Shown here piece after piece: positions 1 through 9,322 of a DNA stretch of 64,000 nucleotides; position 1 is the first letter of the stretch; each line of letters starts with the position of its first letter. The stretch lies in the NCBI RefSeq assembly GCF_020510665.1, contig NZ_CP075187.1:2004501-2068500 (forward strand), written 5' to 3'. This stretch comes from Dechloromonas denitrificans (lineage in GTDB: Bacteria > Pseudomonadota > Gammaproteobacteria > Burkholderiales > Rhodocyclaceae). The notes under the pieces were generated by a model that saw only the letters and a list, made by a program, of their open reading frames with translations, had not been told where the DNA came from and did no database searches. A program made the position numbers and the translations under genes.

Positions 1-1887
1 GTCGAACTGCTTGATCGGCCGGCGCTGCATTCGGTCGAAAACAAGCCCGGCCTGCCGGCCATCATGCGCGAACTCGGCGAAGAAGCTGCCGCGCTGCTGA
101 TCGAAGTACGCGCTGCCACGGTCGACGGCCTCCAGGAACGGATTTCGGCCGTACATGCCGCAATGGCCGGGGTGGCCACGGTCGAACCGATGGTTTTTTC
201 GACCGATCCGGCCACTTGCGAGATGTACTGGAAAGTCCGCAAAGGCACCTTCCCGGCCGTCGGCGCCATGCGCCGCACCGGCACCACGGTGCTGATCGAG
301 GACGTCGCCTTCCATATTGAAAACCTGGCCGACGCCACGCTCGACCTGCAAGCCCTGCTCCGCCACCACGGCTACCACGAGGCGATCATTTTCGGCCACG
401 CGCTGGAAGGCAACCTGCACTTCGTCATCACCCAGGATTTCGGCGATGCCAGCGAAGTCGACCGCTACGCCCGTTTCATGGACGAACTGGCCAAGCTGGT
501 GGTCGACAAATACGATGGCTCGCTCAAGGCCGAGCACGGCACCGGCCGCAACATGGCGCCGTTTGTCGAAATGGAATGGGGCAAGGAAGCCGCCGACCTG
601 ATGCGCAAGATCAAGCGTCTGTTCGATCCGGAAAACCTGCTCAACCCGGGCGTCATCCTCAACGACAACCCGCACGCTCACCTTGAAAACCTCAAGCCGA
701 TGCCGGCTGCCGAAGACATTGTCGACCGCTGCATCGAGTGCGGTTTCTGCGAACCGCTCTGCCCCTCGCACCGCCTCACCCTCTCGCCGCGCCAGCGCAT
801 CACCAGCGTCCGCGAACTGTCACGCCGCGCCGCCAATGGCGAACCGGCCGGCCAGGTCGGCGAAGACTACGCCTACATGGGCCTCGACACCTGCGCCGGT
901 TGCGGCCTGTGCTCGACCGCCTGCCCGGTCGGCATCGATACCGGCGACCTGACGCGCCGCCTGCGCGGCCGCAAGCTTGGCGACACGGCCCGCGCGGTCA
1001 ACGCCTGGACCGGCGAACATTTCGGTACGCTGGCCAATGCCTCGCGGCTCGGCCTCAAAGTCGGCCATGCCGTCTCCGGCGTGCTCGGGGACAATTTCCT
1101 CAGCCGCGTTTCCGGCGGCGCCTGGAAAAAAGACATGCCGCTGGCCGGCAAGGCGCCGGTTGCGCGCCAGACGCAAGGCGATCCGGTGGTCTATTTCCCG
1201 ACTTGCGGCGGACGTATCTTCGGGCCGTCGAGTGCATCTGAAAAACAACTCGGCGACGTCGTCGTCGAACTGCTGATCCGCGCCGGCTACGCGCCCATCC
1301 TGCCCGATGGTTTCGACCAGTTGTGCTGCGGCCAGATGCTGGCCAGCAAGGGCATGGCCGAGGAAGCCGACGGCATGTCGCGGCAACTCGAAGCCGCCCT
1401 GCTCAAAGCCTCGGAGAATGGCCGCTATCCGATCATCATGGATGCCAGCTCCTGCACCATCCGGATGCAGAAACACGTCGCCGAGCGCCTCAAGGTCTAC
1501 GACTTCCACGAATTTGCCCACGATGCCCTGCTGCCGCGCCTGCGCCTGACCCCGGAAGCCGGCCCGATTGCGCTGCATATCAATTGCAGCGTGCGCAAGA
1601 ACGGCTCGGATGCCAAGCTCAAGAAACTGGTCGCCGCCTGCGCCGAGCAAATCATCGAACCAGCCGGCGTCACCTGCTGCGGCTTCGCCGGCGATCGCGG
1701 CTTCGTCGTGCCTGAACTCAACCATCATGCACTGCGCAAGATCCACGACGAGCTGCCGGCCAACTGCGCCTGCGGCGTATCGACCAACCGCACCTGCGAA
1801 ATCGGCCTGACGGCGGAAACCGGCAGAACCTACCAGTCGATCGCGTATTTGCTCGAAAAGTGCAGTCGACCGCAGGAAGCCTGCTGA
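1..1887 (+). CDS. FAD-linked D-lactate dehydrogenase with C-terminal Fe-S domain (5' partial)
   Basis: The frame is open from base 1, so the N-terminal FAD-binding part lies outside the window; 628 residues are visible. The first ~215 residues match the C-terminal cap of FAD-linked oxidases (GlcD/D-lactate dehydrogenase type, ending LFDPENLLNPG). Two ferredoxin clusters follow (CIECGFCEPLCP near visible residue 244, CAGCGLCSTACP near 298). After them come two CCG-type cysteine motifs (TCGG/CCGQ near 402-442, and NCS/TCCGFAG near 529-559), typical of GlpC/LutA-like subunits. This fused layout is that of quinone-dependent D-lactate dehydrogenases, which oxidise D-lactate to pyruvate at the membrane. 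D-2-hydroxyglutarate or glycolate as substrate cannot be excluded from this part alone. Confidence 0.85.
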   Translation, partial: VELLDRPALHSVENKPGLPAIMRELGEEAAALLIEVRAATVDGLQERISAVHAAMAGVATVEPMVFSTDPATCEMYWKVRKGTFPAVGAMRRTGTTVLIEDVAFHIENLADATLDLQALLRHHGYHEAIIFGHALEGNLHFVITQDFGDASEVDRYARFMDELAKLVVDKYDGSLKAEHGTGRNMAPFVEMEWGKEAADLMRKIKRLFDPENLLNPGVILNDNPHAHLENLKPMPAAEDIVDRCIECGFCEPLCPSHRLTLSPRQRITSVRELSRRAANGEPAGQVGEDYAYMGLDTCAGCGLCSTACPVGIDTGDLTRRLRGRKLGDTARAVNAWTGEHFGTLANASRLGLKVGHAVSGVLGDNFLSRVSGGAWKKDMPLAGKAPVARQTQGDPVVYFPTCGGRIFGPSSASEKQLGDVVVELLIRAGYAPILPDGFDQLCCGQMLASKGMAEEADGMSRQLEAALLKASENGRYPIIMDASSCTIRMQKHVAERLKVYDFHEFAHDALLPRLRLTPEAGPIALHINCSVRKNGSDAKLKKLVAACAEQIIEPAGVTCCGFAGDRGFVVPELNHHALRKIHDELPANCACGVSTNRTCEIGLTAETGRTYQSIAYLLEKCSRPQEAC

Positions 1888-1971
1888 AATCCCAGAGCGG
1901 AATAGCCGCTGAAACAGCTATCCAGCGAACCTGAACAGCGGCTCCCGGATGGCGCGGCCCAAGCGAGGCGA

Positions 1972-2373
1972 TCAGTCGGTAATACGGCCGCGCTGCTGCT
2001 TGATCTGACCGCGCTTGACCTTGCTGTCGACGCGCTTGCGCTGGGCTGAGCGACTGGGTTTGGTCGGTCGCCGAAGGGTCGGCACGAAAGCCGCCGCCGC
2101 AATCAGTTCGCGCAAGCGCAGCAAAGCATCCTCGCGGTTACGCTCCAGGCTGCGGTGGCTCTGCGCCTTGATGACAACGATGCCGTCGCTGCTGATTCGC
2201 TGGTCACGCAAAGCCCGCAGTTTTTCCTTGAGCCCGTCGGGCAGGCTGGAGGCGCCGATATCAAAACGCAGGTGCACCGCATTCGACACCTTGTTGACGT
2301 TTTGTCCGCCGGCCCCTTGCGCCCGGATGGCGAAGAACTCGACTTCGGCTTCGTTCAGTTGAATAGCTGGCAT
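1972..2373 (-). CDS. arfB: Alternative ribosome-rescue factor ArfB (peptidyl-tRNA hydrolase)
   Basis: A 133-residue protein of the class-I release-factor-like family. It carries the GGQ motif (GAGGQNVNKVSN near residues 18-30) that triggers peptidyl-tRNA hydrolysis, and a long basic tail (residues ~98-133, rich in Lys/Arg) that in ArfB enters the empty mRNA channel of stalled ribosomes. The length is normal for the family (about 140). It starts 3 bases after the stop of the upstream DnaJ-like gene on the same strand, so the two are probably co-transcribed. Function is a family inference with strong motif support. Confidence 0.93.
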   Translation of the reverse strand: MPAIQLNEAEVEFFAIRAQGAGGQNVNKVSNAVHLRFDIGASSLPDGLKEKLRALRDQRISSDGIVVIKAQSHRSLERNREDALLRLRELIAAAAFVPTLRRPTKPSRSAQRKRVDSKVKRGQIKQQRGRITD

Positions 2374-2376
2374 GGG

Positions 2377-3399
2377 CTAGCCCAGCCCTTGCGCCTGCCG
2401 CCAGCGGGCCACTTCCTGCAGGGTATCGCAGGCCGAAGCCATCAAGGCAGCGTTGGCCTGGAGCAGCAATTTGCGCTGGTGGGCATCGAGCTTTTCGGGA
2501 AAAACCGGGCGCAACTCAACGAGCAAATCGCCCGCCTTGAGCTTGCCGCGCCCCGGATAGCCTTTTCCGGCCAGGCGGATTTGACGAACATCGGCCGGCC
2601 CCGGCTCCAGCGTGTACGCAATCAGCCCGAACAAGGAGGGCAACTCGATCTCGCCACCGGCAATGATGTCCAGCGCACTGACCGGCATCCGGTAGGACAA
2701 ATCACGCCCCTGCAGCGTGAATAAGGCATGGCTGGCAATGACCAGCGTGAGGTACAGATCGCCGGCCAGCGAGTCGCCGCTCGCCGGTTCGCCCTGCCCG
2801 GCCAGGCGGAGTTCATCACCGGGCAACATACCGGGCGGCACGGTAAATTCAAGGCTAACATCGGCTGTTTCACGGCCGCTCCCGCTGCAATCCGGACAAA
2901 TGCGTTCGCTGAAAAAGCCGCGTCCGCTACAGGCATCGCACGGCACCAGTGTTCGCCGGGCATCGCGCACCCGGCCGCTCCCGTGACAGCACTCGCAAAA
3001 GCGGGTCCGCGAAATGCCGTGTTCGCCACTGCCCTCGCAGGTCGGGCAGGCGTTGCCGCGCCGGTAGTGCAAGGTCTTGCGACAACCGCCAGCCGCATCC
3101 TCCAGCGTCAATTCGAAATTGAGGCGGATATCGGCGGCGCGCCCGGCTTCCGGCCCGGTGGACGCTTCAGCAGGCGCTTCGGCCGGCGCAGGTTGATCCA
3201 CCGTTTCGTCAGGTTTCGGCATGTCGACCGCAGCAAGCTGGTCGTAGGCAGCGCGAATCTGCTTGAAGCGTTCGGTTGCTTCAGGATCGGTATTGCGGTC
3301 CGGATGCCAGCGCATGGCCAATCGGCGATAGGCGCGCTTGACCTCATGTGGACTGGCCTCACGGGAAACACCCAGGACGGAATAAGGATCGCGATTCAT
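2377..3399 (-). CDS. DnaJ-family co-chaperone
   Basis: 340 residues with an N-terminal J domain containing HPD (RWHPDRNTD, residues ~30-38). A zinc-binding region with four CxxC motifs follows ([32 protein letters not shown], residues ~117-180), then a DnaJ C-terminal substrate-binding domain. The Gly/Phe-rich linker of classical DnaJ is missing; residues ~68-90 are instead rich in Pro, Glu and Ala. It would stimulate a DnaK ATPase, but it is probably not the main DnaJ: it is shorter and lies away from dnaK/grpE. It is followed immediately by arfB on the same strand. Confidence 0.88.
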   Translation of the reverse strand: MNRDPYSVLGVSREASPHEVKRAYRRLAMRWHPDRNTDPEATERFKQIRAAYDQLAAVDMPKPDETVDQPAPAEAPAEASTGPEAGRAADIRLNFELTLEDAAGGCRKTLHYRRGNACPTCEGSGEHGISRTRFCECCHGSGRVRDARRTLVPCDACSGRGFFSERICPDCSGSGRETADVSLEFTVPPGMLPGDELRLAGQGEPASGDSLAGDLYLTLVIASHALFTLQGRDLSYRMPVSALDIIAGGEIELPSLFGLIAYTLEPGPADVRQIRLAGKGYPGRGKLKAGDLLVELRPVFPEKLDAHQRKLLLQANAALMASACDTLQEVARWRQAQGLG

Positions 3400-3568
3400 G
3401 ATGCCTGACCAGCAACTTCAATGCACAACGCCACGAGGCAGGAACGCACGGCTGCGAATAAACTCAAACGACAATGGTAACAACGTTCAGCCTCTTGCCG
3501 CGTGCTAATCGGCATTCAGCCCATCGGCACGAAACAACATTTGTCATTTTTGTTAATTGTTGCCTTGA

Positions 3569-3943
3569 ATGAATTTCACCGCTACCATGCCCGACAACAC
3601 CCAACGCCGAGATGCCATGGAAACCCGCCTGCGCTACCTGCCAATTGCCGATGCCACCGAGGGCATGCTCCTTGGTGCACCGCTCGTACTCAGCGAACAT
3701 GGGATCAACACCTTCAGCCTGCCGGTCGGGCATGCGCTGACTGAATCGAATATCCGCCAGATGAATGTCCGCCATGCAGAATTCGTCTGCATCCAGATCC
3801 CGGATGAACGCACCCTTGAAGAACGCGATGCCGAATGGGCGGCCAGCGAAACCCGTCTGCGCCACATCTTTCGTTCGGCCGATCTGAAAAACCCGGTCAT
3901 GTCGCGTCTCTACGAAACAGTCCTCGCATTCAGGAGAGGATGA
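3569..3943 (+). CDS. Small protein upstream of HDOD protein, unknown function
   Basis: Up to 124 residues. Residues ~30-75 (MLLGAPLVLSEHGINTFSLP and the following stretch) resemble the short beta-rich domain often found at the N-terminus of HD-GYP/HDOD signalling proteins; this is a weak visual resemblance only. The start is uncertain: in-frame ATGs at 3569, 3587 and 3617 all lack a clear ribosome-binding site. Its stop overlaps the ATGATG start region of the HDOD gene, so the pair is translationally coupled and probably acts in the same pathway. Confidence 0.6.
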   Translation: MNFTATMPDNTQRRDAMETRLRYLPIADATEGMLLGAPLVLSEHGINTFSLPVGHALTESNIRQMNVRHAEFVCIQIPDERTLEERDAEWAASETRLRHIFRSADLKNPVMSRLYETVLAFRRG

Positions 3944-4782
3944 TGCCCCTGCTGCTGACCGCCACCGAAATCGCCGACCGCGCGATCAACCTGCCGGCCT
4001 TCCCACGGGTCGTCAATGACATCCTCGAAACACTGGATGACGACAATGCAACGCTCGGCGCACTCGTCCAGTTTGTCGAATGCGACCCGGTAATCACGGC
4101 CCGCGTGCTTTCCGTCGCCAACTCCGCCGCGCTGGCCGGGCGGCACCAGGCCCAGTTGCGTGACGTGAACATGGCCGTTTCGCTGATCGGCCTGTCGCGC
4201 ATCAAGGAAATCGTCCTCGCCGTCAGTCTTGCCGAATTTGCCCGCAAAAGCCGGATGTCGGCCTATTTCTGGGAACACAGCGTGGCCGTTGCCATCACGG
4301 CACAGGAACTCGGTCGCTTCAAGCACATCTCGGCCGACTATGCGATGGTCAGCGGCTTGCTGCACGATATCGGCCAACTCTGGATGGCCCGCTTCTACCC
4401 GCTCGAATTCCAGATGGTGCGTACCGCGGTCAACGTCAGCGAACGAGGCATTATCGAGGTCGAGCGCCAGTATTTCGGGATGGATCATTGCGAGATCGGC
4501 GGCGAACTTGCCACGCTCTGGGGGCTGCCCGAACGCGTCATTGCAGCGATTCGCTATCACCACGACCCCAGCCCGGCCCTGGCAGAAAAACTGGTCGACC
4601 TGATCCATGTCGCCGAAGTGCTGTCCAATGCGCTGGACCTGACCGGGCGTGAAGACAATCAGGTCGCCGGCCTGTCCGAGCCGGCCTGCAACGCGATTGG
4701 CCTGGACTGGACGCAGGACATGAACAGCCTGTTCGGCAAGATCGAAGCGCGCACCGAACACGCCTGCCGGGTGTTTCGCTAG
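3943..4782 (+). CDS. HDOD domain signalling protein
   Basis: 279 residues with the HDOD fold (HD-related output domain) across most of the length, including the residual HD-like motif GLLHDIGQL near residue 142. HDOD proteins are non-catalytic or poorly characterised signalling domains linked to c-di-GMP, motility or stress control. The start at 3943 is preferred over the adjoining ATG at 3940 because AGGAG lies 6 bases upstream. A longer in-frame start at 3835 would overlap the preceding gene and has no support. It is coupled to the small upstream gene. Confidence 0.85.
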   Translation: MPLLLTATEIADRAINLPAFPRVVNDILETLDDDNATLGALVQFVECDPVITARVLSVANSAALAGRHQAQLRDVNMAVSLIGLSRIKEIVLAVSLAEFARKSRMSAYFWEHSVAVAITAQELGRFKHISADYAMVSGLLHDIGQLWMARFYPLEFQMVRTAVNVSERGIIEVERQYFGMDHCEIGGELATLWGLPERVIAAIRYHHDPSPALAEKLVDLIHVAEVLSNALDLTGREDNQVAGLSEPACNAIGLDWTQDMNSLFGKIEARTEHACRVFR

Positions 4783-4791
4783 ACACGGCCG

Positions 4792-4813
4792 CGGCCGGTA
4801 ACTCAGCCGGCCG
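4792..4813. terminator. Possible hairpin between convergent genes
   Basis: A 7-bp perfect stem (CGGCCGG / CCGGCCG) with an 8-base loop lies in the 33-base gap between the HDOD gene (+) and dinB (-). No T-tract follows on either strand, so terminator activity is only a guess from position. Confidence 0.3.
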
Positions 4814-4815
4814 GT

Positions 4816-5964
4816 TCAGAACGGCAACTCGGCCTGGATCGCAACGTGAGCGGCCGGCGTTTCGTTCCGCGCCACCAGACCACCAGCCCGCACACCGAGC
4901 AGACGAATTTTCTGAAGCAGCGGAACGCGCTTCAGGCATTCCCCGGCTGCCTTCCTGATCTCTGCCGCCTCGCCGATGCACAGGGGCAAGGTGACATCAC
5001 GCGTTACGGCGTGAAAATCGGCGTAACGCAGCTTGATGCCGATGGTTCGACTGAGATAGCCCTTGCGCGCCAGATCGTCGGCCACCCGTACGCACAGGCT
5101 GGTAAATATTTCGGAGAGTTCGGCCCGGTCATGCCGGGCATGCAAATCGCGCTCGAATGTCGTTTCACGGCTGATCGACTTGGGCTCGGACTCGGTCACC
5201 ACGCCCCGCTCATCAATGCCATGCGCCACGCGATGCAGCCACTCGCCGGTACTGCGCCCGAATTTCCCGACCAGGAATTCCGGAGCCGCGGCAGCCAGTT
5301 CGCCGATGGTCCGAATCCCGAGGCGCCCCAGTTTTTCACCGGCCTTCGGGCCGATGCCACCAATCTTGCGCACCGGCAAAGGCCAGATGCGCGCCGGCAC
5401 ATCAGCCATTTCAAGAAGAGTCAGGCCATTCGGCTTGTCGAGATCGGAACCAATTTTCGACAACAGCTTGTTGGGCGAGACGCCGATCGAACAGCTCAAG
5501 CCGGTGGCCTCGAAAACGGCAGTCTTGATTTGCAAGGCAAGCGACCGGACATCCTCCACACCCTCGCCGAAATCAATATAGATTTCATCGATGCCCCGAT
5601 CCTCGATGCACGGCACAATGCGCGCCACCGCCGCTTTGAAGCCTCTGGAGTAGTGCCGGTAAGCCTCGAAGTTGGCCGGCAAGAGAATGGCATCGGGTGC
5701 CAGCTGGGCTGATTTCATCAGCCCCATGCCAGAAAAAACGCCGAGCGCCCGCGCTTCGTAGGTCGATGTCGTGATCACGCCACGCCCGACGTAATCGCGC
5801 AAACGGGCAAAATGCCGCTTGCCGTCAGCCTGCAGCGCCGGCTGGGCGACATTGCGCCCACCGACCACCACGGCCTGGCCACGCAATTCGGGATAACGCA
5901 GCAACTCGACGGAGGCAAAAAAAGCATCCATGTCGAGATGAGCAATACGCAACTGACTGTTCAT
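4816..5964 (-). CDS. dinB: DNA polymerase IV (Y-family translesion polymerase)
   Basis: 382 residues. The catalytic core shows the family signatures HLDMDAFFASVE (N-terminal metal-binding motif, residues ~9-20), a second acidic motif GIDEIYIDFGEG (~residues 143-154) and the palm motif SIGVSPNKLLSKIGSD. The helix-hairpin-helix thumb region (IGGIGPKAGEKLGRLG) and the little-finger domain follow. It copies past damaged bases on stalled forks. The C-terminus does not end in a canonical clear beta-clamp peptide, although the final residues AIQAELPF resemble the QxxLxF clamp-binding consensus. No LexA box was identified by eye upstream. Confidence 0.94.
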   Translation of the reverse strand: MNSQLRIAHLDMDAFFASVELLRYPELRGQAVVVGGRNVAQPALQADGKRHFARLRDYVGRGVITTSTYEARALGVFSGMGLMKSAQLAPDAILLPANFEAYRHYSRGFKAAVARIVPCIEDRGIDEIYIDFGEGVEDVRSLALQIKTAVFEATGLSCSIGVSPNKLLSKIGSDLDKPNGLTLLEMADVPARIWPLPVRKIGGIGPKAGEKLGRLGIRTIGELAAAAPEFLVGKFGRSTGEWLHRVAHGIDERGVVTESEPKSISRETTFERDLHARHDRAELSEIFTSLCVRVADDLARKGYLSRTIGIKLRYADFHAVTRDVTLPLCIGEAAEIRKAAGECLKRVPLLQKIRLLGVRAGGLVARNETPAAHVAIQAELPF

Positions 5965-6030
5965 CCATACAGTATATCAAGCTATGCACGAACTGCCACG
6001 GTCGACGCAGGTAAACGGCCCGTTTTCGCA

Positions 6031-6621
6031 TCAAGCCTGAATTGGCTGGCGCTTCTGCACCTCGGCGTGACGTGGGCAGGCGAGCAGATGATCGTTGACC
6101 ATTCCTGAAGCCTGCATGAAGGCATAGCAAATGGTCGAACCGACAAACTTGAAGCCGGCGCGCAGCAAGGCTTTGCTCATTGCATCCGACTGCGCCGTCT
6201 TGGCCGGCACCTCGGCCATCGTCGCCCAGTGGTTGTGGATCGTCTCGCCGCCGACGAATTGCCAGAGAAAGTCGCTGAACGACTGCCCTTCGGCCTGCAG
6301 TGCGAGGTAGGAACGGGCGTTCTGTATCGTCGCCGCGACCTTGGCCCGATTGCGGATAATGCCGGGATCGGCCAGCAAAGCAGCCACTTTGACATCGTCG
6401 TAACAGACGATCAGGGCGGGCTCGAAGCCATCGAAAACCTGTCGATAGTGCGCCCGCTTTTTCAACACCGTAGCCCATGACAGACCGGCCTGTGCTCCTT
6501 CCAGGATCAGCAGTTCAAACAGGGCGCGGTCGTCGCGCAGCGGCACGCCCCATTCCCGGTCGTGGTATTCGCGGTAAAGATCAAAACCCTCGGACCAGGG
6601 ACAGCGTTCCATATCATTCAT
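6031..6621 (-). CDS. tag: DNA-3-methyladenine glycosylase I
   Basis: 196 residues, normal for Tag. Family signatures are RCPWSEGFDLYREYHDREWG at the N-terminus, LEGAQAGLSWATVLKKR, and a C-terminal VNDHLLACPRH. The paired Cys/His residues at the two ends (Cys7 and His17-region; His and Cys of the tail) are the zinc-binding set of Tag. It excises 3-methyladenine from alkylated DNA. It lies close to dinB and yceH on the same strand but with gaps of 60 and 35 bases, so an operon is possible but not shown. Confidence 0.95.
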   Translation of the reverse strand: MNDMERCPWSEGFDLYREYHDREWGVPLRDDRALFELLILEGAQAGLSWATVLKKRAHYRQVFDGFEPALIVCYDDVKVAALLADPGIIRNRAKVAATIQNARSYLALQAEGQSFSDFLWQFVGGETIHNHWATMAEVPAKTAQSDAMSKALLRAGFKFVGSTICYAFMQASGMVNDHLLACPRHAEVQKRQPIQA

Positions 6622-6655
6622 TCTCCGGAGCGGTCATTTGCTCAATCATGCTGTT

Positions 6656-7309
6656 TCAGCCGCCGATTTCTGCAACAAAAGCCTCGAATCGGCTGCGCAA
6701 TGCGGCCAGTTCGGCCTCCAGCGTTGCGACACGCTCGGTCAGCGCTTCAATCACGGCACCAGATGACCCAACCGGGGCGGCATGGGCCGGGGCGTCGATG
6801 AGCGGTTCGCCACCGAGCAGATGCATCCAGCGATTTTCACGGGCGCCGGGCAAACGCGGCAATTCAATGACCAGCATCTCGCCTTCCGGTCGACAGGCCA
6901 ATTCATCGAGAAATGCTTCGACCGATGAAATATCGGCAAATTTGTGCAGCCGCTCGCAATTGAGACGAAGCTCGCCGGCCGTTTGCGGGCCGCGCAACAG
7001 CAGCACCGTGAGCAAGGCCGACGCCTGGGTCGGGATGCCGAACTGCTTTTCCAGATTGTGGGCAAAGCGAACGACACGACTGCCGCTGACTTCGTGCACC
7101 AATTGATGCTCTTTCAGGCGGTCGACCGCGGCAAGCGCTTCGGCTTCGCTGATTTCCATCACCGGACTGCGGCTGGTTTTCTGGTTGCAACCAGCGACCA
7201 GCGCATTCAGTGAGAGCGGGTAGGTATCGGGCACAGTGCGCTGCTTTTCAACCAGCGTTCCGAGGATTCGGCTTTCAATCGGCGACAGTGTCGGCAACAG
7301 GGACATCAT
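6656..7309 (-). CDS. yceH: YceH family (DUF480) protein
   Basis: 217 residues, matching the ~215 usual for the YceH/DUF480 family. Two winged-helix-like domains are seen: the LSPIESRILGTLVEKQRTVPDTYPLSLNAL region at the N-terminus and a second around residues 85-150. A C-terminal coiled coil follows (VIEALTERVATLEAELAALR). Function is unknown. The start is placed at the ATG pair 7309/7306 because GGAAAGAG lies just upstream. The open frame runs further upstream to 7516, but that part overlaps the exonuclease gene and reads as out-of-frame sequence. Confidence 0.87.
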   Translation of the reverse strand: MMSLLPTLSPIESRILGTLVEKQRTVPDTYPLSLNALVAGCNQKTSRSPVMEISEAEALAAVDRLKEHQLVHEVSGSRVVRFAHNLEKQFGIPTQASALLTVLLLRGPQTAGELRLNCERLHKFADISSVEAFLDELACRPEGEMLVIELPRLPGARENRWMHLLGGEPLIDAPAHAAPVGSSGAVIEALTERVATLEAELAALRSRFEAFVAEIGG

Positions 7310-7328
7310 TCTCTTTCCAGTGAAGCAA

Positions 7329-7946
7329 TCAGGCTGGCAGCGCAGCGCGACGGCTGGCCTGCCAGGCGTAATAAACCTGCAGCGCGACATGGGCATCGTT
7401 GGCGGCGTAAAGCACCTGTCGTTCGTTAAGGCGGGCGGCCGACCAGTTACTGGTGCCGATCTTTTTCGATTTCTGCAATTTCTGGCCGAAAAAATGCGCG
7501 ACAGCCACCTTGGCACCGACCGTACCGCGATGCGCCGGCCCCCGCAGGATTTCGCCCAGGTCGAGCACGTTGCGCACCTCGATATCGAGCCGCGATTTCA
7601 AGGCGCTGTGATCGTTCCCCAGCCCGAAGCCAACCTTGAGCAAATCCGGCGACTCAAGCACCGCCTTCAATTCAGCCACGCTACGTCCGCGCACAATCGG
7701 AAACAACCAGGTGTGCCGGTCAGTGGCCAGTTGCACCAGATGCGGCCCGGTCGACACTTCGCCTTTCAGGAAAGTCGGCTTGGATTCAGTATCGAAGCCA
7801 ATCACCTTGGCGGCGAGCAAATCGGCCAATGCCGCCTGCGCAACTGATGCATCGGCGACCAGCGTGATCGCCTCAAGCCCGATACCGGGATAAGGTGGCA
7901 ACTCCGCTTCACTGAGCGATGCCCGGCTGAATGCCACGTCGCTCAT
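7329..7946 (-). CDS. DEDDy-type 3'-5' exonuclease (RNase D/WRN-like)
   Basis: 205 residues forming a single exonuclease domain. Acidic residues of the DEDD superfamily are visible: FDTE (motif I, near residue 50), GLGNDHSALKS (motif II, near residue 109) and YAANDAH (motif III of the YxxxD type, near residue 182). There is no HRDC domain, so this is a stand-alone nuclease rather than full RNase D. It would degrade RNA or DNA from the 3' end with two metal ions. Its start overlaps the stop of the upstream esterase by 4 bases (7943-7946), so the two are co-transcribed. Confidence 0.87.
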   Translation of the reverse strand: MSDVAFSRASLSEAELPPYPGIGLEAITLVADASVAQAALADLLAAKVIGFDTESKPTFLKGEVSTGPHLVQLATDRHTWLFPIVRGRSVAELKAVLESPDLLKVGFGLGNDHSALKSRLDIEVRNVLDLGEILRGPAHRGTVGAKVAVAHFFGQKLQKSKKIGTSNWSAARLNERQVLYAANDAHVALQVYYAWQASRRAALPA

Positions 7947-8617
7947 GCTGCGCCGATCCGGCTTTGCAGCCAGGCACCGATGGCTTGCACCTCTTCAATG
8001 CAAACCGAGTGCGGCATCGGATAAACCTGCCATTCAACCGCATAACCGTGCTCGACCAGCCAATCGCGTGCCGCCAGACCGAGTTCGATCGACACGACAT
8101 CATCGTCGCTGCCATGCGCCGAAAACACCGGAATATCGCGGTTGACCGCGCTAGCCTCGGCCAGCAAGCCGGCCGATGGAATATAGGTTGACAGCGCGAT
8201 GACCCCGGCCAGTTTTGCCGGATGGGTCAGCGCCGTGGTGTAGGCAATCGCCCCGCCCTGCGAAAAGCCGGCCAGGAAAATACGTTCCGACGGAATGCCG
8301 CGCTCGATCTCGCGTTCGATCAACAGACGAATGGCATTGCGTGAATGCAGGATGCCGCCCTCATCGACCCGCCGGCTATGCTTGTCGAGTGAAATGATGT
8401 CGTACCAGGCCGGCATGATGTAGCCGCCGTTGCAGGTCACCGGAATCTCCGGCGCATGCGGAAAAATGAAGCGCACACCGGGAGCCTCTTCCAGCCCCAG
8501 TTCAGGGACCACCGGGACGAAATCCGAACCGTCCGCCCCCAAGCCGTGCAGCCAGATCACGGCGTATTGCGGGTTCTTACCCGACTCGATTTCGATTGCA
8601 GGCAGCAGCATATCCAA
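7943..8617 (-). CDS. Alpha/beta hydrolase, carboxylesterase/thioesterase family
   Basis: 224 residues of the phospholipase/carboxylesterase family. The oxyanion-hole region VIWLHGLGADGSDF is near residue 20. The nucleophile elbow is GFSQGG (Ser near residue 116). The likely catalytic Asp is in HGSDDDVV and the His in PMPHSV near the C-terminus. Members hydrolyse short-chain esters or acyl-thioesters; the natural substrate cannot be read from the sequence. It is packed between def (upstream, 0 bases apart) and the exonuclease (overlapping), forming a def-esterase-exonuclease transcription unit. Confidence 0.88.
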   Translation of the reverse strand: MDMLLPAIEIESGKNPQYAVIWLHGLGADGSDFVPVVPELGLEEAPGVRFIFPHAPEIPVTCNGGYIMPAWYDIISLDKHSRRVDEGGILHSRNAIRLLIEREIERGIPSERIFLAGFSQGGAIAYTTALTHPAKLAGVIALSTYIPSAGLLAEASAVNRDIPVFSAHGSDDDVVSIELGLAARDWLVEHGYAVEWQVYPMPHSVCIEEVQAIGAWLQSRIGAA

Positions 8618-9148
8618 TCAACTCTCCTTGCCCATTTCGGGGAAAAGCACATCGGTAAAGCCAAAACGGCTGAAATCGCGCATCCGCATCGGATACAGCA
8701 TGCCGATCAGATGGTCGCACTCATGCTGCACAACACGCGCATGGAAGCCTTCGACACGACGATCGATCGGCTGGCCGGAAGGATCGAAACCCTGGTAGCG
8801 GATGGCAGGAAAACGCGGCACCTCGCCACGCAGCCCCGGCACCGACAAACATCCTTCCCAGCCCGCTTCTTGCGCGGTCGACAGGGGCGTAATGACCGGA
8901 TTGATCAGGATCGTCTGCGGCACGGCATCGGCGTCGGGATAACGTTCGCTTTGCTCGAAGCCGAAGATCACGACTTGCAGGCCAACGCCGATCTGCGGCG
9001 CTGCCAGGCCAACGCCACCGGCGGCGGCCATGGTATCGAACATGTCATCGATCAATTCGGCCAGCGCCGGGGTCGCAAAATCGGTCACTGCTTGCGCCGG
9101 GGCCAGCAAGCGCGGATCGCCCATGCGCAATATTGTTCGAACGGCCAT
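8618..9148 (-). CDS. def: Peptide deformylase
   Basis: 176 residues. All three metal and active-site motifs are present: [10 protein letters not shown] (motif 1), EGCLSVPG (motif 2, Cys metal ligand) and QHECDHLIG (motif 3, HExxH). It removes the formyl group from nascent protein N-termini. The start at 9148 is chosen because it has AGGA/AAGG just upstream and begins with the family-typical [15 protein letters not shown]. The frame stays open to 9238, but that extension has no family match. No fmt gene is adjacent, so this may be a second deformylase in the genome. Confidence 0.94.
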   Translation of the reverse strand: MAVRTILRMGDPRLLAPAQAVTDFATPALAELIDDMFDTMAAAGGVGLAAPQIGVGLQVVIFGFEQSERYPDADAVPQTILINPVITPLSTAQEAGWEGCLSVPGLRGEVPRFPAIRYQGFDPSGQPIDRRVEGFHARVVQHECDHLIGMLYPMRMRDFSRFGFTDVLFPEMGKES

Positions 9149-9322
9149 GCCTTGATTCCTGTGGATTGGGGATTTGCGAGTGTAGCCGGAGCGTCGCTCC
9201 ATGTGCACGGAGAACGGCTGGAACCGGCCCATTGACAACGAATTGTGGAATATTACTTACTTTATGCCTAATCACTTTGACTTAACGAGCGCATCGAACA
9301 TAATGCGCAGCTTCCAGCCATA
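9149..9322. promoter_or_regulatory. Divergent intergenic region between def and the sensor cyclase
   Basis: A 174-base gap between divergent genes which must carry both promoters. The central part (about 9238-9300) is AT-rich. No convincing -35/-10 pair or operator was resolved by eye. Confidence 0.4.

Noticed and set aside
820..1746. 308-codon minus-strand frame opposite the lactate dehydrogenase
   Set aside because: Antisense to Cys motifs of a real enzyme; no coherent domain.
3910..4761. 283-codon minus-strand frame opposite the HDOD gene
   Set aside because: Shadow of a real gene, with no start signal.
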